Positions 24,935-35,830 are shown, numbered from the stretch's first letter. The stretch: DNA of 64,000 nucleotides from Aphrophora alni (GCA_963513935.1 OY740776.1:13437745-13501744); one strand, 5' to 3'. Made by a program: numbers and translations. Notes: a model not told the origin generated them from the letters alone.

Positions 24935-25265
24935 ATGTAAGTTAAATTGCGTTGGTAGAGCAAGACGTCTTATCCAGTAGGGTATGTTTGTTTTAGACAG
25001 TTGTTACACAGGTTTTTTAAACCTCGTTACTATCGTTACTTTCTTAAGGTATTAGGGTATTCTACCCACGTGTCAGTGTCTCTTCTCTGATGCGCCTCGA
25101 TGCTGTACACATAGGAACAGCTTTCATAATTATATGAATATCAGATTTTCTTATGAGGTCAGAATTCTAAATTACATTTCTGACCATAAGTTCACTATTT
25201 GTGATCGTAGGTAGGATGGGGTTGGTACCCTTTCATGCAGAATTTATATTTACAAATTTGTATCA
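24935..25265 (+). repeat. Dispersed repeat Rep-B copy
   Basis: Contains the Rep-B order GTTGGTAGAGCAAG, TATCCAGTAGGGTATG, AGTTGTTACACAGG, ATCAGATTTTCTTATG and GGGTTGGTACCCTTTCATGC. Confidence 0.75.
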
Positions 25266-25634
25266 AATTCATAAGTTGTATAACATACAAGAAATAAACA
25301 AAAAGTGTTGAAATGGTCGCAAATTTGACATTTACTATTGGATTTTTCTAATTTCAATAGGGTCCTATATGAGCACACTATAGTCCCCTGTACCCAATTT
25401 AATATTTTTTTTTCGCTATCGTACAGACGCCATATTGAAAATTAATATTTGAATTTGCTTAAACCCTGAAAAGGAAGATCAGTAAAAACCGATGAACATA
25501 TTTTAGGATTACCTAACCTAACATATACTGTATAATTATAAAAAGTTGTGAAGAATCGCCTGTGTAAACGGAAAACAAACAAAGACTTAAAAGCTGACCA
25601 GATATCTTATCTATTAGGAAAGAAAAAACAATGA

Positions 25635-26190
25635 AAATCGGATAAGCGGTTTTGGAGTTATAAGCTTGCAGACAGAGTAGTTGTGTTTTACATAAGTATG
25701 ATTGTAGTAGAGTTATATTATAAATAGTTTTGCAATACTTTTATTCACTATTTAGTTGAAAACTTGCATCCCTTCAGGCTATTTTGGGTAGTTGGAACTG
25801 ACAGTTGTTGAAATCCCACAATACAGTTTGAGTGGAAATGGCTTGAGGTGGTGGGAGGGATGGTGTTATTCCAGCTTTAATTAAAACAGTATCACATAAT
25901 GTCAAAACCAAATTTTTAATTTAGAAAACATAACAGAGCGTAATTGAAAACAAATAACCAAACAGGTACAAACAATGCTCGTAATACAATTATATTGATT
26001 TATCAAAACTGTTTTGTGATAAAACCAAGAGGAGAATATTTTCTGTGTGATTGCGTGGATACGTGACAGAAATTAAATATTCTGTGAACACGGAATTGAA
26101 ACGTTGTTTTGAGTAAGCAAATAATTTTAGGCGTCAAAGGAGAAAACAAATTGATGGTCATCATGATAATTATCCAGGTCCATTATTGAA
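25635..26190 (+). repeat. Rep-B1 block, empty-site copy for the Penelope insertion
   Basis: Closely related to 48400-48870 and to the two flanks of the Penelope-like element (51050-51540 and 53514-53935, inverted). It includes TACATAAGTATGATTGTAG, GGCTTGAGGTGGTGGGAGG and, at about 26068-26088, GACAGAAATTAAATATTCTG, which is exactly the uninterrupted version of the Penelope target site. It begins near AAATCGGATAAGCGG, a word also found at about 53950 (inverted) and 60962. Confidence 0.85.
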
Positions 26191-26194
26191 GCAG

Positions 26195-27080
26195 ATCCTG
26201 TTAATGTCCTGCTCAAAAGTTAGGACATTGAAGGAAGAGTTAAATTGTATTGGTAGATTAAGGTGTCCCAATTCGTTAGTTTAAAACAGTTGTTACACAG
26301 GACCTCTGAACTTTGTAACTATGTCCATAAGTACTTAATTTACAGAGGGTCGACTACATCGTGTTTAAGATCTGTATAAAGTCTCTACTCGTTTCCCTCT
26401 TAACATTTTTTCAACCCTGTTGGAACTCATAACTATACAAATATCACATTTTCTTAGGCCAGTTTTCTCTTTGCTATTTGCCATAGTAGTTGGGTGGTGT
26501 CGGTACAATTATATGCGGGCATTTTGTTTTTTGGGCATTGTAGGAAAAGTTAGATTGTATTAAAGATCAAGGTGTCTCATCCAGTTGAATATATTTGTTT
26601 AAAACATTTGTTACACAGGACTTCTGAACTTTCTTACTATGTCCATAACTACTTTATTTACAGAGGCTTGACCATAACTGGCTTTAGATGTGTATATAAA
26701 AAGTCTCTACTCATTTCCCTCTTGACAGTTTCTCCTTAGTGAACCTCATAACTGCGCCGAATATCACATTTTCAGAACCTCGCAATCATAGATAACACTA
26801 CTTTATTTACGTTGGCTTGTCCTTAAGGAGCCTTAGACGTATACATTTTACAAAGTTTCCATTCGCTTCGCTCGTAACAGCGTCCCGGCGCGGAAGATCT
26901 CGTAATTATACAAATATCTAAATTTTTAGGGAAGTCAGCAATTAAAAACGTATTATATACAATAACTTTACTATTTGTCATCGTGGAGGAGTGGGGTCTG
27001 TACCATTACATGCGGAATTGAAATCTGCAATTTTTTTCTAATTTAATGCGTTACAAGTTGAATATTTCATGTGGTGTTAG
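26195..27080 (+). repeat. Three consecutive Rep-B units
   Basis: Rep-B-type sequence recurs three times in tandem order, starting near 26230, 26535 and 26800. The first two units start with TTG or TTA(G)ATTGTATT, and all carry the TTATTTACAGAGGNTTGAC- or TACGTTGGCTTG-type block and the GGTGTCGGTAC- or GGGGTCTGTACCATTACATGCG-type block. Divergence between units is moderate. Confidence 0.7.
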
Positions 27081-27119
27081 GTTAAATCCCAGCGTTGTCA
27101 TCTTTCCAATCGGTCTCTC

Positions 27120-27600
27120 TTTACCAACTCTATTTTTTCTACCCTGACGCTATTAAAGTATTCCGGGACAACTGAGGTCGGCTAGGCAGTAGTGAGCCTT
27201 GTAGGTGATACTTTTAGTGGTGCGTCTCGATTCTAGCGTGCCTCAAAGCTGTACATAGGAGAATGAACCTCAACACGCTATCTGTAACTCGGCATTCTTA
27301 ATACGTAGGGTGCTCGCGCCGACTTTAGTCGGCGTCGCTAGCGCTGCCATGAGGCGCGCGCCGACAAAAGTCGGCGCCAGACATACTGAAATGAATTGAT
27401 ATAAAAACGTTTAGCCATAGGTGATGGTATATACTTATTTTTCAGCAGTGAACGTGTTAATTATCTAAATAACACATTTTCTTGTAATGTCCGGGTTCTA
27501 AATTACATTTTTGACAATAACTTCGCTACTTCTGCTCGTAGAAAGGTGAAGTTGGTACCTTTACATGGAGAACTGTTATATACTAATTTATATATATTTT
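27120..27600 (+). repeat. Rep-B copy interrupted by a palindromic MITE-like insert
   Basis: The ends match Rep-B (CTGTACATAGGA at about 27249 and CACATTTTCTTGTAATG onwards from 27472, then GAAGTTGGTACCTTTACATG). Between them lies unrelated sequence, 27270-27461, listed separately. Confidence 0.6.
27270..27461. mobile_element. MITE-like insert with GC-rich palindromes
   Basis: The insert carries CGCCGACTTTAGTCGGCG (27317-27334) and GCGCCGACAAAAGTCGGCGC (27358-27377), both near-perfect inverted repeats sharing the same CCGAC/GTCGG arms. It ends in GCAGTGAACGTGTTAA; its left edge CTCAACACG is a decayed partner. TTAA-ended MITEs with such TIRs are often piggyBac-related, but the class is a guess. 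Confidence 0.4.
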
Positions 27601-27965
27601 AATATGTTATAAGTTGAATAATACACGAAATATGAACCAAAAAACTGTTTAAAATAACCGCCATTTCGAGATGTTAAATGAGATTTTTCTGATATTTAAC
27701 AGGGATCAAATCACACTATAACACCCTGTACTATATTTAATATCAATATCCCATTTTTTATGGCTGCTATCGTGCTTACGTACAAACGACAATGACAATG
27801 AGGATGGACGGACTAAATGTCGAATATACTTTTTTTTGGTTTGGTGTACTGGTTAAGTGTAATAAAGAATTTCTCAAAGATATTTACACTTATGCATCAT
27901 ATTAGGACGGCCATTTTGTTAAAGTTTCCAAAACGGGATTAACGATATCAATTATAACATGAACA

Positions 27966-27968
<3 letters not shown>

Positions 27969-28024
<56 letters not shown>
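27969..28024. repeat. (TA)n tract, target of the LTR element
   Basis: An alternating TA run that abuts the LTR element and resumes on its other side at 33974. Errantiviruses related to 17.6 and 297 are known to insert at TATATA. Confidence 0.95.
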
Positions 28025-28026
<2 letters not shown>

Positions 28027-28349
28027 TTATAGTTTTTCTTGTGAAAAACGTGTTTTTAAAAAATGCTTTATTTATTAAAAACAATAACAGATTTTACAAT
28101 AATAATAAATTACAATAATAATTATTATTGGAGAGAACTTGTAACGTGATGTTCACTCACTGGTTACCAGACAGACTCTGTTCTTACATTGTTTCTTAAC
28201 ATTAAAAGTAAACTATGGTCTAAGCCTATTCCTAAGAACTGCAACTGCGGTTTTGTTGATTAGTAATCGTAATTCCTACAGCTAAATATATGACAAAGGT
28301 TTTGTCATATATTACTTATGTAATATTTAGTTAATTTAATTATATAACT
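28025..28349 (-). repeat. 3' LTR (325 bp)
   Basis: Identical by eye to 33649-33973. On the minus strand it starts AGTTATATAATT and ends AACTATAACT. A hairpin TATATGACAAA/TTTGTCATATA is at 28287-28311, and an AATAAATAAAGC poly(A)-signal region is at about 28060-28072 (minus strand). Confidence 0.95.
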
Positions 28350-29659
28350 CCTCCATCCCTAAATAAAACATCCGGAGGTGGATGTTGATTGTCTACTACT
28401 GGATTTCTATTATTTTGACATTTTTTATAAGTAAAATATATTATAATTATTATTATTATTACATAGATTAACATTGTCCATAAATTCAAGTTATAATTAA
28501 TAAATGTTTTCTGTGGCATAGGTACCCATTATACAATACTATCATTAATTTCCAGTGCTGTGTATTGACAATCATTAGTTTTAACAGAATGCAAAATAGA
28601 TTTTTCACAATCTAAATTATTGTGATTCACTAGTTCGTGTGAACACAAAAATTTCATTCTAATTTTATTTTTACATACATTGTCTAAACCTATTAGTTTA
28701 GTGTCTGACCTTAAAATGTTTTTAACCTTAGGAATTATAGTAACATAATTAGATTCATATTTAGTTGGAATAGGATATAGTTTATACAACTTAAACTCTT
28801 CTTCTTCTACAATGGGTAGCCTTAAAAAATAAATTATTTCGTCATTATTTATTCTACAGCTTATTTCTATTATGTTTTCAAAGTCCCACACATTTTCTAT
28901 GCTTGCCGTTAATGGCAACTGATCACCATAAAATTTATGAATTTTTACAATTTCATCGAACAATTCTCTTGTGGATATAATACTGGGGTGCAATACTCCT
29001 AGCTTACAAAAGGTTAATGAATTTTCTAAATCTACGATTATACTCAGTACAATATTATATAGTATGTTTAATTGATTAAGTATATCTCTAAAATTTCCTA
29101 ATTCTATAGATTTTTCTAAATTTGTATTCATAAACAATAGCTTACTCTTCAATTCATTAAAATTACTTTCTACAACATTTATTGTTTTATTAAACTCATC
29201 CATAATATGGTTATTAATTGTATACTGATAGGACATTTGGTTTATTATGTTAAATTGGTTCTTTCTAACTTCTTCCATAAAACTGTTATATTTCTGTTCA
29301 TCGTATGCATCTAGGTTACCTGTTACAAATTTAATTATTGAGCCTAAACCATTAACAATTCCTCTTTTTACCTTTCTATTGCTATCTTTTTGTACAGTTA
29401 TTATTTCTAGTTTTTCTTTAATTACTTTTTTGGTGTGATTTATGAACCGAAAATAGTTAATTGTTTCTTTAATTTCAAATTTAATATTTGGCTCAACTTC
29501 TAGTTCACAGTTTACACATTTTTTTCTGAAATATGTCAAAACATCATTATAGTACAATTCTAAATTATTTAACTGATAATATATAGGTTTTAAATTATAA
29601 TAGTGTATAAAAGTATGATAAGATGCTTGTAACTTAGCTAAACCTAATTCAATTGGCAT
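28340..29659 (-). pseudogene. env: env (fusion glycoprotein) with premature stop
   Basis: A 376-codon frame (28529-29659) encodes an envelope protein of the errantivirus/baculovirus-F type, which in relatives is a membrane glycoprotein mediating fusion. Residues 95-99 are RKVKR, a furin-type cleavage site, directly followed by a glycine-rich hydrophobic stretch that fits a fusion peptide. Further on are helix-forming regions rich in N, I and E, and a cysteine-containing C-terminal half. The frame stops at TAA 28529-28531. The same frame then runs on to a stop at 28340-28342 and holds a hydrophobic transmembrane-like segment and a short tail. The stop thus separates the ectodomain from its anchor. 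I see no convincing signal peptide at the first ATG, so the true start may be upstream by splicing. Confidence 0.85.
28350..28362 (-). other. Polypurine tract
   Basis: Minus-strand purine-rich TTTAGGGATGGAGG directly abuts the AGTTATAT start of the 3' LTR. This is the expected site of plus-strand priming. It overlaps the end of the original env reading frame, as in errantiviruses. Confidence 0.8.
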
Positions 29660-29685
29660 TATACCTGGGTTCTGTGAAATATCTC

Positions 29686-32193
29686 TTATCTCTGTTGTGA
29701 TTGAGATGGCTTCCCTAAGGAACAGGAAGGACCTGGAACATGATTAATTGTATTAATTTCCTTAAATTTGGCTGTTTTCCTCGGTCTCTTAATGTTGGAC
29801 AAATGTATTTTCTTCTTTGTGTTATAATGCCTGGCTCGAATTTCGGCGGTTTTCTTATCCTTATCGGTCGTCAATATTTGTTCCTTATTAAATTTATTTT
29901 TTGTTTTGCTTTGTTTTTGTAGATTCTTTACATAAACGTCTGTTGGAATCTCAGGTAGTGGTTCCTTATTTTGGTTTCTTTTGTTTTGAATGTCTTCCTT
30001 AATTTTTTGATTGGCTTGTCTAATTTGTTCGTATAATTTTCTGGTCTTCTCCTTATGAGTTATTACATAATCATTGATAAGCTGATTTTCTATGTCCATG
30101 TCTAAGATGTTGTTAGAATTTACATGTCCATATAGTACTTCAAAAGGTGTCAGTCTAGTCACGGAATGTATACTATTGTTATATGCAATGACTGCATATT
30201 TCACTTTCTTTACAATATTATCTTTCCTGAATTCCTCTTGGTTATTTAATAATCTTACATGTTCAATCAAAGTGGAATGGAATCTTTCACATAATCCATT
30301 AGAAGGTGGATGTTGGGTAGATGTGAAGTGAATTTTTATTTTGTGAAGTTCAGTGATCTCCTTTATTATCCTATTACTAAATTCAGTTCCATTGTCTGAC
30401 ACTATAAGCTCAGGAATTCCGTAGTGTGCGAAATAATCTAGGAGTTTATCAGCAACTTCTGTGGCGTGTGCTCCTCCTACACGATACACTTGCGCGTAAC
30501 GAGAGAATCCGTCTATTATGCTGAGAAATCTGTTTTTCTCTAATGATATGCTATCTACATAAATTACTTGTAATGGTCTTACAGGTGTAGGCGTAAGATT
30601 CATTTCTAATTTCAGAGGTACTCTTTCATATTTTGATTTCAAACAAATATCACAGTTATTGATAAAATTTTGACTGTGTCCTTTAATATTCGGCCAATAG
30701 TATTTCCTCCTTATCTGCTCATACGTTTCCTGCATCCCACGATGGTTGGTCTTGCTTGTGTGATAATTATTTATTATTTCCTGAATTTCGTCTTCTCTAG
30801 TTATATCTATTAATTTGGTGTTACATTTAACTAAACAAAGTTTAGAATTCTTAAAGTTTCTGGATACACATATTGCAAATTTCTCATAGACATCGTTTTC
30901 AAAATAAACATTATACTTAACTTTTGGCACTAGGTATTCTTTTATAAATTTAATGATATCGTTTTCAAAATTATTTTCAGACAATTCAACAATTAATCTT
31001 AATTTCGATGTTCCAAACAATTTCACTATTTTTACTCCTTTGGGTTGGTATTTTACAGTTGATACAAAAATTTGATTTCTACCAAAATTTACCGGCTCGT
31101 CCGAAATTGGAATTTCTACCGATGTGTTACCTTCAAAGTTTGAATGGATCGTTTGGTCATTTGTTTCATCGATTTCCTCTTGATTAACATTGTTGTCTTC
31201 TTCTAAGTCAAAGTTCACGATCATTGATTGGTCGTCATCTAATCCATCTAATTCTGGAAAATAGAGTAAGGTTGATTCCGCTGCTGTCCTCTCTAACTCT
31301 TTTCTTGTGTTATCACGAGGTTTTGTTGAGCTTTTTTCAGTAATATTTAGCTGAATCCTGGATAGTGCGTCAGCATTTTTATTAGTTTTCCCTTTCTTAT
31401 ATCGTATCTCATAATCATATTCTTCTAGCTTGAGTCGCCATCTTAAGAGCTTAGAGCTAGGTTCTTTGACAGAAAATAGCCACTGTAACGGTTTGTGATC
31501 GGTGAAAATTTTGAATTTTCTCCCAAATAAATATGGTCTAAAATGTTTGGTCGCCCATACAATCGCAAGTAGTTCTTTTTCAATTGCTGAATAATTGACC
31601 TCACTATCATTTAAAGTGCGGCTGGCGTAAGCTATGGGAAGATCTTGTCCATTATTCTCCTGACTCAAAATTGCTCCCACGGCAAAATTGCTCGCGTCCG
31701 TAGTTAGTATACATTCTTTTTCAAATTTGGGGTATTGCAACAGAGGTTCATTAGTTAGAATATTTTTACACGTTTTGAAACATTCTACATAATCAGGTTT
31801 TTCAATATCAATTTTGGCATTCTTTTTTAAACAAGTGGTAAGTGGTTTTGTAATTTTTGCAAAATTTTCTTTTAATGTGGTTAGGCCTAAAAAATGATTC
31901 TGCACGTTTTCGTTTTCTTGTGAAAATCCATAGGCATTGTCTTCCATAGTAAAGTCATCTACGTCATATTCATTTTGCATTTCCGGGATATGGAGATAGT
32001 CTTCCGTGAAGTTGCAAGCGTCATCAGTCTGTTCTGTCAATGAAATACTCTGCACTTGGTCCGTTATCTTATCAACTGAATTACTACGAACTTCCTCCTC
32101 AACCGGTTTTCCTGTTATTTGATACAACCTATTTTGTTTAATTGGGTTTCCTGTTTGGCGAGTTGATATGCTCATCGGCGTGGGTAGATACAT
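29686..32193 (-). pseudogene. pol: pol, internally deleted (RNase H and integrase retained)
   Basis: An open frame of 835 codons. Residues 1 to about 95 look like a Gag C-terminal tail. From about 100 to 160 is the end of the reverse transcriptase (FLGL, then N-F-A-x-I-T-K-P-L). RNase H follows with TTDAS at 164-168, EKELLAIVWA at 205-214, TDHKPLQWL at 231-239 and ADALSR at 274-279. Integrase has H478, H484, C514 and C517 of the zinc-binding domain and the catalytic D547, D600 and E636 with 35 residues between the last two, then LTPFEVLYG at 681-689. The protease and the reverse transcriptase palm with its catalytic aspartates are missing, so this copy cannot reverse-transcribe its own RNA. 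The deletion junction lies near residue 97. The frame overlaps the end of gag by 22 bases. Confidence 0.92.
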
Positions 32194-32966
32194 TTGATTT
32201 GTTTTTGTGTGTGATTTACAAAAGGTTTTAGTTGTTGGCTATGATTTACATAATTTTGTCTATTAAACTGGCCTGAATTGTTTTGTGGAAATTGTTTATG
32301 TTGATTTTGAGAGGATGGATAATAATTATTCATAGGTTTACGAATTGGCAGGTTTTGAGGTTTTGGTGGTAGCATTTGCCTATTAGATTGAAATAGCTTA
32401 TTATTTTTAAATTGAAAGTCGTTGTTCAACATATTTAATGCTTCATTTAAAGAGCTGGGATTTTTTGTTCGCATCAAGGATCCTAATGGTTCTTAAAATC
32501 CCCTTAATAACACTCTTAATGCTAATCTTTGTACATAAGCAATTAAAATGTCTTTAGCAACGGTCTTTTCTTTGTTTAGGAAAAAAGCTACTTGTAAATT
32601 TAGTAATTTTTGAACTCGTTCATAAAAAATGAATGGTGATTCACTGTTTTCCTGTTTTAACTCCGCCATTTCTAGGTTTAAGGTAAAGCAATCTCTTTTA
32701 TCGGAATAACTCGTTAAAAGGATGTTTTTGACCTCATCCCAAGCATAAGTGTTTGAATTAACTACAATTTCTAGAGCTTGACCCTTCAATTTGGCAAGAA
32801 TGGATGAAAACAAATATTCGTTCTGGAAATCTTCAGGGTTATCAACTACGTAAAATTTCTGTACTATCTTTTCACAAATTGAAATAAACCTATTGAGCAT
32901 GGAGGGTTCACCACTGTACTCGGGGATCATGTCCAAGTACTCTTTTTTTAAAATTGGGATAGCCAT
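32172..32966 (-). pseudogene. gag: gag with one in-frame stop
   Basis: The first part (32493-32966, 157 codons from ATG) resembles gypsy/errantivirus Gag capsid: mostly helical, with EYSGEPSMLNRFISICEKIV near the start. The second part (32172-32477) is rich in N, Q and P, as in the C-terminal Gag region of these elements. Both parts are in the same frame, separated by TAA at 32493-32495, so a single nonsense codon explains the break. Gag forms the particle in which reverse transcription takes place. It precedes pol, whose first ~95 codons look like the rest of the Gag tail in another frame. Confidence 0.85.
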
Positions 32967-33648
32967 TATTAATAATCACTTAACTTACTACTTATTCTAT
33001 ACAAGATAATTAAATGAAAATTAATTATTAAAGTATGATATGATATAAAAAGTTACAGTTTTCAAACAACTGTTGTATAAAATTCTTAAAGACGTTATTT
33101 CCAATAATTAAATATTTTATACAATTCAATTACTTGAAATTAATTAATAAGATATTTAAAATATTACTTGCAAATTATTTACAAAATTATTTTGAAAATT
33201 ATTTTATTCTTTTTGTTCTTATTCACAGAACAATATAATAATACAATAAAATCCTTGTTTTACTCACAGTAGTGTCGTGAATAATTTGGTCATTGCAAAT
33301 ACTTGTGGAACAGCTTAGGCGTGATCCTTTTCTTTTTTCTTTCTTCGTTTTTCTTTCTTCGTTCTTCTTTCTTCGTTCTTCTTTCTTCGTTCTTCTTTCT
33401 TCTTTCTTCGTTCTTCTTTCTTCTTTGCAGATATTCGTTCTGCGGTTGTAGACTCCCAATTAACGATCGAAACCGACGGATGTTATATTCACTAACTTCC
33501 TTGAAAGTCTGTTGTCCCGAGAAAAATTAATATGCACTTAATTCTTCTGAAACGTTCTTGTTGTTGTTCGTCCACTTCGTTAATTAGTTGATACTAAAAA
33601 GAAACTAATATTCATTTAATCTCTTCGAAGTGTCCTACCGACTGCGCC
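32967..33648 (-). other. Errantivirus 5' leader with TTC/GAA minisatellite
   Basis: Untranslated leader between primer-binding site and gag. At 33330-33425 (plus-strand sense) a TTCTTTCTTCGTTC word of about 14 bases is repeated with small changes. Gypsy itself carries an array of insulator-protein sites in the same position, but the sequence here is different and I infer no specific binding protein. Confidence 0.7.
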
Positions 33649-33649
33649 A
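33633..33649 (-). other. Primer-binding site (tRNA-Ser type)
   Basis: On the minus strand TGGCGCAGTCGGTAGGA begins at the last base of the 5' LTR. This is the tRNA-Ser-complementary sequence known from 17.6 and 297-type errantiviruses. Confidence 0.85.
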
Positions 33650-33971
33650 GTTATAGTTTTTCTTGTGAAAAACGTGTTTTTAAAAAATGCTTTATTTATT
33701 AAAAACAATAACAGATTTTACAATAATAATAAATTACAATAATAATTATTATTGGAGAGAACTTGTAACGTGATGTTCACTCACTGGTTACCAGACAGAC
33801 TCTGTTCTTACATTGTTTCTTAACATTAAAAGTAAACTATGGTCTAAGCCTATTCCTAAGAACTGCAACTGCGGTTTTGTTGATTAGTAATCGTAATTCC
33901 TACAGCTAAATATATGACAAAGGTTTTGTCATATATTACTTATGTAATATTTAGTTAATTTAATTATATAA

Positions 33972-33973
<2 letters not shown>
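33649..33973 (-). repeat. 5' LTR (325 bp)
   Basis: Same length and, by eye, the same sequence as 28025-28349. On the minus strand it should hold the promoter for the genomic RNA. It is bounded on the outside by (TA)n at 33974-34008. Confidence 0.95.
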
Positions 33974-34009
<36 letters not shown>

Positions 34010-34011
<2 letters not shown>

Positions 34012-34860
34012 AAATACAATTTGAAATTATTATTATTATTATTTGCTCTGAGTACATTTTTTCTGCAAATCCTGGCTTTGGCTCAACTTCCGTTTCCGTT
34101 GAAATAGCGACCTACGAAAACTTACCAATTATATTGCAGCATAACGCCAACCAATCAGAGAGGAGGGCGAAGTCTACAGGTAGAGTAAAGAGGAGTAGTC
34201 TTAAGTTATATAAGACTATTCTTTTGAGGTACGAAGCTGTATTTAAATAGCTATTGAATTTGGCTTTCATTAGAAATACTTCTGCCAAAGTGAAGACAAT
34301 CTTAGAAATGACAAAACGTACTCAAATCACAAGCTGTAGGCTAAGTCGATTTTTACAAACAATCGCTAGTATCAATTTAAATCAAAACAAACACTAGTAA
34401 AAAATTTCTTCTTCAGCGATACGTTTATAATGAAACAAAATTTTATAAATAAAATTATCAGATCATCCGGTATTGTGACAATTGTCTATTGTTGCCGTTG
34501 CTAGGTTACCGCTCAAACAAATAGAGTTGTTGTCGGAAACAGGAAATGGTTACTAAACTGTAAATTAGAATTGCATTGCCTCCTTTGAAACCGTTTCCAT
34601 GGTAACGCGACGATCTCGAACAACTCAATTTGTCACTACGTCTGGGTGACAAGTCACGAGTACATTTTAAAATAAATCGGAATATTTACTTCTTTATCAG
34701 CAGAAAATGGCCACAAATATAAACAACATTTTTACTAATCCTACTGGATATATTTAATTACCACATTGATATGCTTTGTATTGCTCCACATATAGCAAAA
34801 ACATTGTAGTAAAGAAAATGACCTTGGGTTAATTGAAGGACAAATACTGTCAAATTTAAT
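34010..34860. other. Unique-looking non-coding sequence
   Basis: Contains an (ATT)n microsatellite at 34025-34043, a CCAATCAGAG box at about 34152 and two X-box-like words, described separately. No coding frame is recognised. Confidence 0.4.
34497..34606. promoter_or_regulatory. Two RFX X-box-like words
   Basis: GTTTCCATGGTAAC at 34593-34606 fits the X-box pattern bound by RFX factors (GTNRCC-N-GGYAAC-like, palindromic). A weaker GTTGCTAGGTTACC is at 34497-34510. Such words occur by chance; no transcription start is identified. Confidence 0.25.
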
Positions 34861-34861
34861 T

Positions 34862-34889
<28 letters not shown>

Positions 34890-34896
<7 letters not shown>

Positions 34897-35335
34897 GTGT
34901 GGGGTATCAAATAAAACTCAAAGTTATTCTGATTACGAATATGTAACCTATGTGTATTTGACGACAGATTTCATATGGTGGCGCTAGGCTAAATTTAAAG
35001 TGTCAGTTAACATACCCCCACCTCACCCCATAATTTGTAAACGGCGTAATTTACAAAACGGAAAAAATATTATGTTGATTTAAAATTAAAATGCAGTGCG
35101 AAATCATATGTTATAGTTTTTTGTATGACGAATACAACATAATTTAACCACGCAATGAGAAATGCATAGCTTATAAGTTTTATAAGCAGTTTTTTGAGAT
35201 GTGAGACAAACAATTCAATAACCATTGAAAACTATGTATTGCAGTTTGATTGATTTTTTTTTTATTAGGGTCCGTAAGTAAAACCTTATAATTTCACGAG
35301 AGTGTCTGTCTTTCTATACAATTAAAAGTTCCATT
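34890..35335 (-). repeat. Dispersed repeat Rep-C, inverted copy
   Basis: The reverse complement matches 36890-37310 and 37440-37870: a TTTTACCTA-type block, then ATCAATGAAAATGCAA, GTTTGTCTCACATCTCAC, GTTGTATTCGTC and ATATTCGTAATCAGAATAAC in order. It is preceded by a (TA)n tract at 34866-34892. Further relatives lie near 58.3-58.75 kb. Confidence 0.85.
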
Positions 35336-35403
35336 TATTAATCCATTTTGTTAGAAATATAGTCCTATTTATACTAAATTTAAACATGATTGTATCCACT
35401 TAC

Positions 35404-35586
35404 ATTAGACTTGGAGTAGTGACACCAGAGCTGTGATTTCCCACTTTTAGTAACAGATAAAGAACTTCGAGTAATGTACAAAGTACTGTTGCTGAGGGAC
35501 GTTGCAACTGAAGTCTCCGATACTGTCGAGGATACCTCTGAAGGACTCAGGAATTTTATCCTGTCACACCACATCTCCCAAAGGAT
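35404..35586 (-). CDS. Internal coding exon of a host gene (GARIN/FAM71-like, second visible exon)
   Basis: On the minus strand an acceptor TTTTGTTTGTACAG precedes base 35586 and a donor GTAAGT follows base 35404. The exon is 183 bases, exactly 61 codons, open in the frame that begins at its first base. It starts ILWEMWCDRIKFLSPSE and continues as a serine/threonine-rich stretch. The first residues fit the end of the GARIN/FAM71 (DUF3699) domain, where a block of the type L-F-x-x-W-x-x-x-I-x-x-L-x-x-P follows the strand Y-L-x-L. The upstream exon at 59288-59532 ends on a codon boundary, so the two join in phase. The exon sits between a Rep-C copy and a Tigger relic. The domain assignment rests on pattern only, and a chance ORF with good splice sites is the alternative. 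Confidence 0.6.
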
Positions 35587-35830
35587 CTGTACAAACAAAA
35601 TAAATTTAATTAATGCTGTGCATTACAAAGGTATCAGAGAACTGAACGATGAAGCTCTTTGTTGTTAGAGTATCTAAAAAATTATTGGCACGTCCTTACG
35701 ATTCTACTTGGGTAGTTCTATTTCAAATTTGTGTTATTTTATACACAGTACGTAGAATATCAAATTTATGTGATGTGTAAATCAATGCAGTGAATATAGC
35801 CGTTTGGAGGTATCATAACCCACTAAAGTA

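Larger units (their letters stand above)
28025..33973 (-). mobile_element. Endogenous errantivirus-like LTR retrotransposon (5949 bp)
   Basis: A nearly complete Ty3/gypsy-family element of the Errantivirus type, transcribed on the minus strand. The 5' LTR is at 33649-33973, followed by a primer-binding site, leader, gag, pol, env, polypurine tract and the 3' LTR at 28025-28349. The LTRs are the same length and appear identical by eye, with AGTTAT and ATAACT ends, and the element splits a (TA)n tract. Coding lesions are an in-frame stop in gag, a large deletion that removes protease and most of the reverse transcriptase palm, and a premature stop in env. It is therefore non-autonomous although recent. 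Confidence 0.93.

Noticed and set aside
33223..33530. Lysine/glutamate-rich or FFFL-rich frames
   Set aside because: Translation of the TTC/GAA repeat in the errantivirus leader.
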